From the NCBI GenBank assembly GCA_963969595.1, contig OZ018408.1:25349371-25413370 (forward strand): 64,000 bases of DNA, in the 5' to 3' direction. The notes beneath the pieces are model-generated. The model ran no database searches. It saw nothing but the letters and a program-made list of their open reading frames with translations, and had not been told where the DNA came from. Both the position numbers and the translations under genes were made by a program. Positions within the stretch are counted from its first letter, which is position 1. Each line of letters begins with the position of its first letter. The stretch comes from Neckera pumila. Lineage: Eukaryota > Streptophyta > Bryopsida > Hypnales > Neckeraceae. Positions 27,272 through 38,937 of the stretch are shown here, piece after piece.

Positions 27272-28208
27272 TTAAGCCCTAAAAGCCCATTGTCCCTTTG
27301 GGGGACAAATGGGATTTTGGACAGGTACCTACCGGCTGAATTTTGTTGTGATTTTAGAAGATAGAAAAACTGCTAAGCTTTTTAAGAATATAATTTTTTT
27401 TTCAATTGGTGCCAGGGAAAAAAGTTATGCCCAAATAAGCTCAAAGTAGGAGACGGGAGGCAGTAAAAAATTTTTTGCAAATTTTTCTTTTTTTAAATTA
27501 TATTTCCTATAGATTGTATTTTTATCTATCTGAAAAGCTTTGATTCATTTCATTTGGATTTTGAATGAGAAAGTTATAGACAATCTTGTTTTTTGGGCAC
27601 TTAAAGCATTTTCCTGAAAAAAATAACTTGTAGGATTTATTTCTGAATGCAACTCTTAGAATTTTAAATAAAAAAAAAATTCCACAAGATTTTTTTTTTT
27701 CTAGAATAATCTCACCATTGGAATTAGTACTTTTAATTCCATATAAAATATATTAATATTTTAGATTTTCCTTCTATCTCGTACCTATTTCTACTTAACA
27801 AATTTTTTAGTAATGAAAATTAAGTTTTTGGACTTTTTTTTCCCCGAGATTCTCAACTCAACTTTCTACTATAAAGCTCAAAGCTCAAAGCTCAAAGCTC
27901 AAAGCTCAAAGCTCAAAGCTCAAAGCTCTAGAGTGCAAAAAATTTAAGTTAAAAATGTTCAAAGTCATAAAATCTAGTCCCATTATGTATTGAAAAAACT
28001 TGTTTTTTTCACTTTAAACGCAAATACCTTGCAATCTATGCAATCAAAAATTCTGAAATTTTTTCCACACACTCATACTAGTTAGGTGTAAGATCCTTAA
28101 ATTAGATGCACAGAAAAAACATTTTTCAATTTTTTTTATACTTTGCTATAAAAATGGCAGATTTGGATGTTTTTTGGTAGAAAAAGGCCTTGAGCCTTTA
28201 GGGGTCAA
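27272..28208 (+). mobile_element. TTAA-flanked TIR element, copy 2
   Basis: Same orientation and same internal order as copy 1 (tttggacaggtacctac…, then agttatgcccaaataagctc, then ctttaaacgcaaatacc). The ends have decayed: ttaagccctaaaagccc on the left and gagcctttaggggtcaa on the right, where TTAA has become TCAA. A 7-bp agctcaa unit has expanded to 7-8 copies at 27875-27928. No coding capacity. Confidence 0.78.
27875..27928. repeat. (AGCTCAA)n 7-bp tandem repeat inside TTAA element copy 2
   Basis: Seven to eight near-perfect units. Copies 1 and 3 have only one or two such units at the equivalent place, so the expansion is private to this copy. Confidence 0.9.
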
Positions 28209-29140
28209 TGGGTCCCCAAACACATACACTTCCAAATATACACGGCCAACACAAAAACGTGTAAACAGCTCCATTGTTGAATTCCATTACAAATCATCAA
28301 TAGAAACGAATTTCTTTAAAACATGGAAATGCAATCAAGATAGTACCTTACCTAATCGAAGGACTTGATGGTGTTTCAACTTCCGTGAACTTGAACGTGT
28401 CTCCAGAAAGATTCCCTCACCCTGGATCAAAATCATTTCATATCCAATCCTAAATGAAATGAAAGCAGACATAACTGAAACTTCAAAAGTGTGAAAACCT
28501 AAGCCTCCAACAACGTCAACAATATGCAATAATGAAGCGAACAACAATACAACAAAACAGCCAGAGTGCTAGACCTTTAGCCTTCACTTGTCATTCAATT
28601 GAAGTGAAGGTTCATCCACGTAAACCTCTAAAGATGGAGTATTTTTCATCCCATCCCTTCAATACAAAACGGATCCTACTAATGACAATATTGGAGATCC
28701 AATTATGTAGTCCCATAATTATTTGTACAAATTTTGAATGGCCCATATTTTTAGGTTAACTAAATTATTTATAATGGATCTCCTCTTTTCTATGCTCCCT
28801 AATTTATTTGTAAGTCTTTTATAAATTTTATTTCAAAAGAATAAATTGCTCCCTATATTATGCCGCACGTGGTTTTTAAAATGCGCTAAGTGACCTCCCC
28901 AGGAGCTTCAAAGAACTTAGCATGTGCCTATAGAAACAATAAATTATATATTTTAATAGTGAACCTGTTTTATAATTGACTAATAGTTCCACAATCACTT
29001 CAAGAGTGCACTCTTAATTTAGTTAGGATTTTGAGAAGTTAAGTCAGAAGTGACAAAAGTTTTAGACATCTAGCTCCAAGCCAAGTAGAGATAATGAATC
29101 ACAACAAAAATAACTACCCTTTTCTCAAAATGACCTCTAC
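28209..29140. other. Right part of older inverted-repeat element and spacer
   Basis: About 28690-28925 pairs with 26918-27060 in inverted orientation (shared ggggaggtcact and gcggca blocks). No gene recognised. Confidence 0.4.
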
Positions 29141-29275
29141 AATTTCTTGTCTAAAATGTATAGCCACTATTCAGTTCTAGAGTCTGGGGCCACTTTCAGG
29201 TACACCTATGCTTACTTTGAAAATCCGCAATTTATACATACAATCTAAGATCACTTTTAAGAACAATTTTCTTGC

Positions 29276-29326
<51 letters not shown>

Positions 29327-30055
29327 CCTCTATTTAGTAGGGTCTACGGTCACTTTTAGGTACACCTAAGCTTACTTTAAAAATTGCAATGTGAAAAATA
29401 ACAATTTATGCATACAGTCTAGGGTTACTTTTAGACACACCTATGTTCAATTTAAAAATTCACAATTTACTCAATAGTCTAGGGGTGCTTTCAAATACAT
29501 CTATATTCAAGTCTAGGATCACTTTCAAGTACACCTATGTTCAATAGTCTAGGGTCACTTTCAAGCATACCTATGTTCAATTTGAAAACTTGCAATTTAC
29601 TCAATAGTTTAGAGTCACTTTCAAGTACATATATCTTCCATTTGAAAATTTGCAATTTAGTTTTAGGTACTCCTATGATTAGTTTGAAAATTTGCAATTT
29701 AGTTTTAGGTACACCTATGATTAGTTTGAAAATTAGCAATTTACTTATACAGTCAAGGATCATTTTCAAGTGCATATATTTTCCATTTGAAAATTTGCAA
29801 TTTACTTTTAGGTACACCTATGATTAGTTTGAAAATTAGCAATTTACTATATAGTTGAGGATCATTTTTAAGTACACCTATACTTAATTTAAGAACTTGC
29901 AATTTACTCATACAATCATCTATATTACAGTCACCTATGTTGCATTTGAAAATTTGCAATTTACTCATATAGTCTAGGATTACTTTCAAGTACACCTATA
30001 ATCAATTTGGAAATTCACAATTTAGTCAATAGTCTAGGGTCACTTTCAAGTACAT
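29141..30055. repeat. 60-bp minisatellite array, locus 1
   Basis: Degenerate head-to-tail units of about 60 bp, read as ctttcaagtacacctatg, ttcaatttgaaaatttgc, aatttactcaatagtctagg. Some units are shortened and joined (ttttaggtacacctatgatt). The array contains an (AT)n tract. Open frames on both strands are products of the repeat, not genes. Confidence 0.9.
29279..29325. repeat. (AT)n microsatellite
   Basis: About 23 uninterrupted AT units inside the 60-bp array. Confidence 0.97.
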
Positions 30056-30289
30056 GGGAGCTATTTTGTGAGCCTTGGAGCGTGAGCCCAAGAGCTTGGG
30101 AGTCTATGAGCCCCTCATTTATGGCATAAGTTTTAGTGCTTTTTAGGATGTGGACCTATGACCGTAGTTGAAGAATTTAGGATCTTTACAGCTTATGAAT
30201 TTAAGAGAATATGTAAATTGGCATGAAATAGGGTTGGGAAACTACAAATGTTTTCCACACAACTTGTCCATACATCCTATTCATTCTTT

Positions 30290-31560
30290 TTTTTTGTCTT
30301 TTTGAGTTGCAACTCCATCACTCCTAAAAAAAATCAAGAGGCCCTTGGAGTTTTTGCGATTTGGAACTCTCAAAGTAAATTTTTTTTTCAACTTTTTATT
30401 AATTAATTAATTAATTTTTTGTAGCTTCGTCATCCAAAATAAACTCTCAATACCAAGAGACTCCTTTGAGGGGTTTGGGATTTGGGATTTGAAACTCTCA
30501 AAGCCCTTTCATTCATTTTTTTTCTCTTTATTAGAAATTTTGGTTGTAAATCCTTTGCCGTGAGAGGCCCTTTAGAGGTTCTAGGATTTGGGACTTTAGG
30601 TTTCTTAAATAAGTTAGTTTTTTTAGTTTTTTTGTCCTTGTAATTCTTTTTTCGCAACTCCATCACCTCCAATTGCTCTTAAAAAATATATTTTAAAATT
30701 TAAAATTTAAATTTTTTTTTAAAATTTAAAATTAAGATTAAAATTTAATTTAATTTCTCTTGCAACTCTATTACCCAAAAAATCCCTTTTAATACCAGGA
30801 AATTATATAGGGGATTTGGGCTTTAGGACTCTTACAAAAAAAATTAATTTTAAAATAATTTTTATTTTTAAGAAGTTCCAAATTTTAGACCCCTCAAGGG
30901 ACCTCTCAGTACCAAGAAAGGTTTTTAGGGATAATGGAGTCACGTTTTTGTTTTTTTCTTCCGGGACTTTGTCCTCCCCCCTGCCCCCCAATCCTTCCCA
31001 ATATTGAGAGGACCTTGAGGAGGTAGGGTTAGGACTCTCAAAAAAAACTTTAGCACAATTCTAATCACCTCCAAAAATCCTTCTCGATACCAAGAGGCCC
31101 TTAGGAGATCTGGAGTTTGAGATTCTTAAGGAATTTTTTTATTTTATTTTTTTCCAAGACTCCATCACCTTCAGAAACCCTTTTCGGTATCGAGAAGACT
31201 TTTGGAGGATTTGGGATTTGGATCAAAATAAATATAAAGATTAAAGATTAATATAAAATAAAAAAATAATTTTTTTCTTGACTCCATCACCTCCGAAACC
31301 CCTCTTGGTATCAAGAAGCCCATTTGGGTTGGAGTCCCTCAAAACTCTTTTTATTCATTTTTTTTTTCAATTTTTTTTTGTAGGAATCAAAAGGCCGTTT
31401 GGGAGGGTCTGGGATTTGAGATCCCTCCAAAAAATCAGTTTCTTTTTAAATTTATAGTGTGTTTGTTGTAACTCCATTACTCTCATACAAACCTCGGGGC
31501 ACCAAGAATTCCTTTGGAGGAGGGGGGGGTGTGTCTAGGATTTGGGACACTAAAAATTTG
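30290..31560. repeat. Degenerate ~105-bp tandem array (about 12 units)
   Basis: Each unit carries an aactccatcacctcc core, then accaagaggccctttggagg, then gatttgggatttggg and a T- or A-rich run. Cores lie near 30310, 30425, 30545, 30655, 30765, 30880, 30985, 31060, 31160, 31285, 31385 and 31475. Units vary from about 75 to 130 bp. No coding content. Confidence 0.75.
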
Positions 31561-32381
31561 CACACACCGCGGATACCTATCCAAAGTATTTATTTTCCTG
31601 TGGAATCCTTTTGGGAGCTTGAGTTTGAGCAAATATTTTTGTAAGAAAAACAAATTGAGCTTGAGGTGGATGAAAACTATTGCCCGCCTACACGCCAATC
31701 CAAATATGGTATGCGGATTGGCCACGCTCCTACAGCCATAGGTCTACAATAATAGGGCTAAAATTATACTATAAATCGATTTTTTTCTAAATGTCTCCCT
31801 TTTTCTCTCTTTTGGTTTCAAAAATTCAAAGTTTTTTTTAGTCAATGCTCTGGCTCACAAGGCATACACTCACAGCTCTAGCTCACAAACTTGCATCATT
31901 GCTTTCAAGTACACCTATGTTTAGTTTAAAAATTCACAATTTACTCAATAGTCTAGGGTCATTTTCAAGTACACCTATGTTCAATTTCAAATTTTGCAAT
32001 AAATACTATATCTTTGATGAAAATTATCTTAGTAATAAGCATTATATTAAATTCATGATCTTACCAAATCCTTTAAATTATATTGAATAATAACGGATTC
32101 TTAATTATTATAATATTGTATATTGATAATTATAATTGGATAATATTATGTATGCTTAGGTATAGATATTCATTATTAATCATATATTAATTTATGTGAT
32201 CTATAATGATTAATGAAATCCTGCTCACAATTAAAGCAACTCATTGGTTATCTAATACATAATTAATTGTACATTTATTCAATCACATGATCCAAGGGTG
32301 TAGGAAGCAAGTTGAAAGGAAAGAGGGTTATGAATTACAACTTGTAATGGCAATGGTGACTGGTTGTCAATGAGACAGTGC
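31561..32381. other. AT-rich spacer with a two-unit remnant of the 60-bp repeat
   Basis: About 31898-31995 carries two units of the 60-bp family (caagtacacctatgtt core). The remainder shows nothing recognisable. Confidence 0.5.
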
Positions 32382-34458
32382 CACTATCTCATGAAAAGAT
32401 GTTGTCACCACTGTTAAAATGCCCCCCTTCCTTGCCGTTGATCTGGCCATATCTCCTTCTCTATCGTTGATCTGCTTCATTTAGGAAACCAAGGGTTGTC
32501 AATGTGCCAATGGTGGGCTATCCACCGCCGTTCATAGTTCAGGCATTCAGACAAGGAGTTGGAGAAGGCGCCTAAGTTTTTCAACTTCAATTTTGGATAT
32601 GTAGGCAGTTACATTCCTAATACCTCCTTTCATTTATAAACTCGTCTTGTATATTGCATCAAACACTGTTTTTGACTATGCAGAATTCTTAGTAGTGCAA
32701 ATAATTTGAAAACATTCAACACGTGCAATGTTTGTCTGAATGCACAACGGAAAGTCGTTGCAATATAAAAAATTAAACATCAACCTTACTCTTTAAGGAT
32801 TTCCCTGTGGACAAAATTTGATTCTTGATAGACATACAAACCTTGAAGAAGACACTGAGCATTTGAAAACACAAAGAAGTATAGTTGATAGCTTGCACTT
32901 ACAAAAACAACACTTGCACTTTGAAGATGGAAGCGTTGGCTACATGTTTATTGTGCTTTGATTGAAGTAATAAATTAGGGTGTCCAAAGTAGTGACGGCA
33001 AGACAATGAAGAATAAATTATACTCTCTCATTAGATCATTCTTATTTTGTTTTCCGTAGAATTGAAATTTTAATGAATGTAGAGTTTGCCGTGGCAAAAA
33101 GGAATTGAGGAGGAAGGAAATAAATTTGGAGATTCAGTGTTCAATGTAGGGAATTGGAAATGATGTTTGTCTGATGGCTACATGGCACAAGTACAATAAT
33201 GGTTCCTTAACTATCCACTCAAAAGATTCAATACTTGAAGCCGCCAAAACTTGTATGTGACTATCCACTCACTATTCACTCAAAAGATAGTGCCACATTA
33301 GCATTGAAAAGTCAACAACCAATTATGTTACTTATATCAATCTCATCAAACTGGTTGACTGTAGAAGATGCTTACTATCTTGATTTGTCTTAACCTTGGA
33401 AGAACATTAAGTTAAAAAAATTGGCCAATTGATTATTTTTTAAGATTATTGTAGAAATGAAGAATGCCTCAATTGGTCCATACAATAAAGTGGATTATTT
33501 TTGGCAAAGTATCTAGGTCATAGATCTTGTCTTTTCAAGGTCTTTTGAGTGGATAGTCACACATATGTTCCGGAGGCCTCAAGTATTGAATCAATTACAC
33601 TATATAGGCTGTCTTTTGAGTGGATAGTGTAATTGATTTCCTTCCTCCTGAATTCTTTTCTTTGTGTAGCAAACCCTAAATTCATTAAAATTTCAATTCT
33701 ACAAGAAACAAAACAACAATGATCTAATGAGAAGCTACAATTTACTCTTTATAATCCCGCAATCACTACTTTGGACACCCTACTACATTATTTCAATCAA
33801 AGCACAATAAAATCATGTAGCCAATACTTCCATCTTCAAAGTGCAAGCGCTTTTTTTGTAAATGCAAGCTATCAACCATACTTCTTTGTGTTTTCAAATG
33901 CACAATGTCTTCTTTGAGGTATGTAAATTGTCCTTCTCCATCTTTGTGCTCTCCGAAGGAATACTAGCAATAGCTAAATTAAGAATTTTGTGATAGAGGA
34001 GGTCCCATATTTGAAGACTGAAAGTAATAAAAAAACATAGAAAATCAAGACATTGAAGACAAAAGCAAATGCAATATACAAGACGAGTTCATAAGTGAAA
34101 GGAGGTCATGGGAATGTAACTGCCTATAGATCCAAATTTGAAGTTGAAAAGTTCAACAGCCCAAAGAACTCAAAATGGTCATCAAAGGCTGCATTCTTAC
34201 AAATCTCTATCGACAAGCTACTTCAAATCCCTAACTACTTCAGTGAGCAATCATTTCAGTGCAAGTGAGTGGATAGAGAGTTTATTCTTTTCTAGACCCC
34301 CAGATCCAACGGTCCTAGACAGCCCACCATCGGCACACCGACGGACCTTGCTTTTCTAAGTGAAGCAGATCAACGATAGGGAAGGAGGTATGGCCAGATC
34401 AACGGCAGGCAAGGGGGGCATTTTAACAGTGATGACAACATCTTTTCATGAGATAGTG
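32382..34458. mobile_element. Long foldback element with CACTA-type ends
   Basis: The left edge cactatctcatgaaaagatg and right edge catcttttcatgagatagtg are perfect inverted repeats. The arms stay homologous for about 0.9 kb each (left 32382 to about 33300, right about 33520-34458), around a central loop of some 220 bp. Matching blocks include gttgatctggccata, aggcagttacattcc, aactcgtcttgtatattgca and gaaaacacaaagaagtat. The right arm has an extra ~120 bp near 34160-34290. The ends CACTA…TAGTG suggest the CACTA (CMC) superfamily, but the flanking 3 bases (tgc/tat) do not match. No transposase seen. Confidence 0.75.
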
Positions 34459-36215
34459 TATATGATACTAACTTACTAAAGTCATACTAGAGCTATGTTT
34501 CTTTCTTGCGCTACCAATGACATTCCGCTAAGAGACTTTGGCAAAGGTTATTTTTCAAAGCCCAAAGTGAATGACCAGTTGTAATTTTGACCTTCAAAGA
34601 TTGGAATTTGTATTAGATTTCTATTCAGAATTGATTTTCAATGATATCTAATGCATTTCATATTTTATGGAAGTTTGTTGAATTTCAAAGTTTCCTTTTG
34701 GTACTCTCAAAAACTTTTGAACTCACTCAATTATAAAGACATTGACTTCTCTATCGGCTTCAATTTTAACTATGAAGCTTCAAGATTCCGTTATTTTTGT
34801 TGTGCCTTCAAAATTCTATTATTTTTGTCTAAGCTTTGTTCTGTTATTATTTTGGTCATGGATTCAAATAGACCACATATATGATTGCATTGCATTGTAG
34901 ATCCTATATTTCACAATACAAAATCCATAGAGGGCATTTAAAAAATTTGGTAAACTAATTCAGACTTAATAGTCATCACTAGAACTATTTTGAATTAGTT
35001 TAGGTTGAAAGATTATTGTATTCTACCTATTTCCTCAAAAACAAAAATTTGAAGTGATACTAATTTCCCCCCCACTAATAGAAAAAACTAGTATACGATA
35101 GGAGGAAAGTAGTTCAAAACAAAACTTTATTTCTGTTAAAATAATATAATACAACAATATTTCAACTTGCACTATTTTAAAATAGAGTAATTTTGGTAAT
35201 TAAATTAGTGTAACATACATTGTTAGGAAAAATCAAGGTAATAGAAACCATCCATGATGTGAAATAATTTTGTGTAAAAACTGCATTAGTTTCAATGTAA
35301 TTTGTTATAACTTTACTACAAATTAATTCAATACAAAAACATCTAAAACTGTGAGTGATTTTATTCTAATGAAAGTTGTAATTCTTAAAATTCAAGATTT
35401 AATTTGGATGATTGAAAATTTATTTTTACAAAATATTGCCTTCAAAGACATTGCACTTTGGAGGATTAATTCTCTTAATACTTAACCAATTGATGAATGA
35501 TTTGAAGCATTTGATTCATCCAATTAATAGAAATTTGTAGAAAAAACTTCAATACGGATTGTGTAAATATATTAATGGATACAAAAAAATCCTTTACATG
35601 AATAAATGTTGTTGATCAATGTTTCAAAGAATCATTATAATTTATTTAGTTATTTAGTTGATGTTATATTATTATTGTTATTATTATTATCTTAATTCAA
35701 GCACTATTATTTTAATTCAAGCACTATTGTTAGCTTGATTTGATTGAAAGTTTGAGTTTAGAGGCATGCAAGTTGTGATGTAAAACAGAATTCACTCCAT
35801 TGAATTATCAATGATACACTTTTCTTAATTGTATAAACAAATTGAGATATACTTAAGCATTAATTGATTTAACATTGGTTGGAGATAACCACATTTATAC
35901 AAACCTTTTAGCTCCTAGAATAAAAATTATGATAGTTGGAGAAATATATTCTTTTGGCTTGGATGTCATTTAATAGCTTAGCTTTATCATAATTATTCAA
36001 ATATGGCACCGTATAAATAGAACACATGATCATTTTGTAGCAGATTAGACATGAAGAAGGTGCAACAATGAGCTAAATTGAGAGAAGATCGCTATTACAA
36101 TCACCACTAAGATTTGCAGGGGCAATCTTTTCATAGTGAAGTCACACCAAAAATGCTAGTGTGTGAAATTTTGAAATGCGAGCTTTGAGCTTAAGTATAA
36201 GTAGATATCTACTTA
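34459..36215. other. AT-rich spacer
   Basis: No gene or structured repeat recognised. Confidence 0.4.
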
Positions 36216-36345
36216 TTGAAGATGCCTATAACATAGGTTTTCTATAATCGTGGAAGGTGCCTATAACCTATATACCTATAATACAGGTATCCAATAACCA
36301 TGTGAGGTGCCTATAATATAAGTATCCAATAACTATGGAAGGTGT
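36216..36345. repeat. Short ~45-bp tandem repeat (three units)
   Basis: Units share gaaggtgcctataa, a TA-rich part, and tatccaataac. They lie directly left of a CACTA-ended MITE. Confidence 0.7.
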
Positions 36346-36367
36346 CTATAAGAAAAACACTTATAAC

Positions 36368-36583
36368 CACTTTAAGAAACCCGCAATTTAGGTGACAGAT
36401 CTTGATTTTTCTTAACAAATTTTTGTAGATGTCCAATGCAATAAATCCATATTTTTATATCAACATTGATGTTACATTGGACGTTTTTCTTGACAAAAAA
36501 TATGGGTTTGTTTCATTGGATGTCCACTAAAATCTGTCAAGAAAAATCGGGCTTGTCTGCTAAAATGCAGATTTCTTATAGTG
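36368..36583. mobile_element. CACTA-ended MITE (216 bp foldback)
   Basis: The left end CACTTTAAGAAAC and right end, read in reverse, CACTATAAGAAAT resemble the plant CACTA terminus. The inverted arms continue through gatttttctt, gatgtccaatg and aaatccatattttt (left) against their complements on the right. Flanking bases are aac and aat, a near-match to a 3-bp target duplication. Confidence 0.6.
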
Positions 36584-38400
36584 AATATAGGTGTCTTGCC
36601 TCCTAGGCTCATGGACTCAAGATCCTAGGCTCACATGCTAGCAATCCTGTGAAGTTACATATAAGATATTGGAAGAATCTTAAATATACAAATATAAGAA
36701 CCGTAGTTTGATTCTTGTTGGAAGTGAAGCCATTGAAACAAATACCTAAAAAAACACTATAAATACTAAATAGTTAGAAATTTGGTAGGGAATTATACAT
36801 AAAATCAAAGGAATAGTTCTTAAATTTGCTCTCCAAAGTTTCTATTGTATTTATATGTGAATCATATTATTGTTTGAGTTTTCAATGATGATTGCTAGTA
36901 CCACATCCTTTTCTACTTATAACGATCATTGAAAATCACCCTCTTTTGTGTAAATAGACCTCTTTACAAATGCTGACAAATAGCACTTGTTCAAAATTGA
37001 AGAATGTGCTATGGAACAAAGATTCATCTTTCCTTTCTATGAGTTTCTAAACGTTGGGAACAAGAAATGCATGATGAGGATTACGGTATTCTCAAAGGTT
37101 TTATAATAAATTGCAATCTCAATTGTACTTAGATTTTATTTATTTTATTTTTTTAGATCTTTAATGGTTGTCCATCATGAATGCAAAAGAAGCACATGTA
37201 AAAACAAAGACAATATAAACAATTAAAAAGTCTAATAGAAAAATAGAAAAATTTGACCTTGTCTACTTTCAAAATCTTTATATAATATAAAATAATTCCT
37301 TATATAATATAAAGCAACTTAAAATTGTCAAAATGAAATGAAAAGGTAATGCATGGATAAAATAATATGAAAATGGTAACGATTGTACTAAACTTAATCC
37401 TAAAAATTGGTTTTGAATAGCTTTGATTGTCCATTATATTAAATACAAAATACTATTATAAAGATTAGCTAAAAAAGTTGTTATAAAATTGAAGTTGAAT
37501 TAATGGTTCAATTTTGGAGCTCCAGTAGTTACTAGAGCTTCTATAATCCGTTTTGTAGCCAAAAGAGAAACATTGTCACAAATAGAGGATGAGATAGAAT
37601 GCAGATGCAATTCAAAAGATAAGTAATGACGCTATGTTCAAAGTTCTTTAGGCCCCTGCTTAGGACATGAATGCAATTATCAAGGAACTCATCATACTCA
37701 TCATTTTTAATTTCTAGTAGATCCCAACCTAATTAAAGCAACACCAATGCAAATTTGGTAGCAATACAAAGAAGTGAATGATGTGATGCTCCCAAATTGC
37801 TAAAAATGTGAAAGTTTCTCAACTCATTTTTTAAATTAATGTTTTACACCCCAAACATGTTTGAAATTGACCTCCAAGTCAAATTTTGCTAAATCTATCC
37901 TTTTCTTTAAAATTTTTGATATTTCTACATATGGAAAAGTCTATTCCTTCACGGTTGTATCAAATCCATTAGATAAACTCTGATGAAGTTATGGTAGTTG
38001 GACACTTTAGTAGTAAATTCAATTTCTGATTGCATTACATCATTATCTCTTTTCTACATGAGGTTTGTCTTTATAGACGTATTGAAAAGGACATGCATGA
38101 CTAAGTTGTAATTGCGTTCCAAAATGACTAGAATGACTACTTAAGCTACCCCCAAAACCGCCACTAATTGTTATTGTGCCTAATTACTGCTATTAGATTG
38201 TTCAAATTTTTATATTTTCTTATTTTCTTATTGACAAGTGAAAGGAGGTTCCAACGCACCATTGAAGAAGAACGCCACATTTGGATACTGTATGCAAAAA
38301 TTATAAAGCAATAAATCGGTTATCTAGTACAGAGTACATAATTGTAAATAAATATGTGCAAAATTTCAAAAACGGATTTGGCTGTTAAATGGCTAACGAG
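36584..38400. other. AT-rich spacer
   Basis: No gene recognised. GC content rises from about 38400, where the MCM9-like/HET island begins. Confidence 0.4.
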
Positions 38401-38876
38401 AGTAGATGAATGAAGACCACTTTCATCTAGAAATGGGATTGACAAACCTCGACAGTGATTCTTGCTATATGTTTTCTCTTGTTGAATTGCGTTTTCGATT
38501 ATCGAGTTGTGGGGGGTATTACAACGGGAAGCGTGCCCAGGATTTTGTGAATGTCAGCGACTTCATTAAAAGCTTCTGCGTTTTCCAATGAGAACAAATC
38601 GTGTATGTTTTCTCTCATTCAAAGATTTCGGCACACAGAGGAACGTTGCTCAGATTCATAGGACTTGTCCAAATTCGAAATGCCCTAATTGGGGACTTCA
38701 CATGAGCTGATTAGTGATCGTATTCTTCGCCATTATTTTGAGAATCAATCCCAGAATTCGTCAAAGTTTCCCGCATTGTCAAATTTAGTTGTGATACGAT
38801 CGCCGCTCGGGAATGTTGAATCCGTTAATTTAGGTTTTCTGATGGGGAACCAATTGGCATTTTGCAGCTTCTCATG

Positions 38877-38885
38877 AAACCCTAA
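38877..38885 (+). promoter_or_regulatory. Telo-box upstream of the MCM9-like gene
   Basis: A perfect AAACCCTAA lies 53 bp upstream of the ATG at 38938, at the same distance and in the same kind of context as at UTP10. Telo-boxes occur in promoters of plant replication and ribosome genes. Confidence 0.4.
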
Positions 38886-38937
38886 TCCGTCTGGTAGGAG
38901 TTGCATATCGAATCAGCTACGAGCGCATATTGTTGCT

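Noticed and set aside
29491..29995. 80-108 codon frames with repeated KLQIFKLIIGV-like or NLQF-like peptides
   Set aside because: They follow the 60-bp minisatellite exactly, and frames exist on both strands. No start context or other gene signals.
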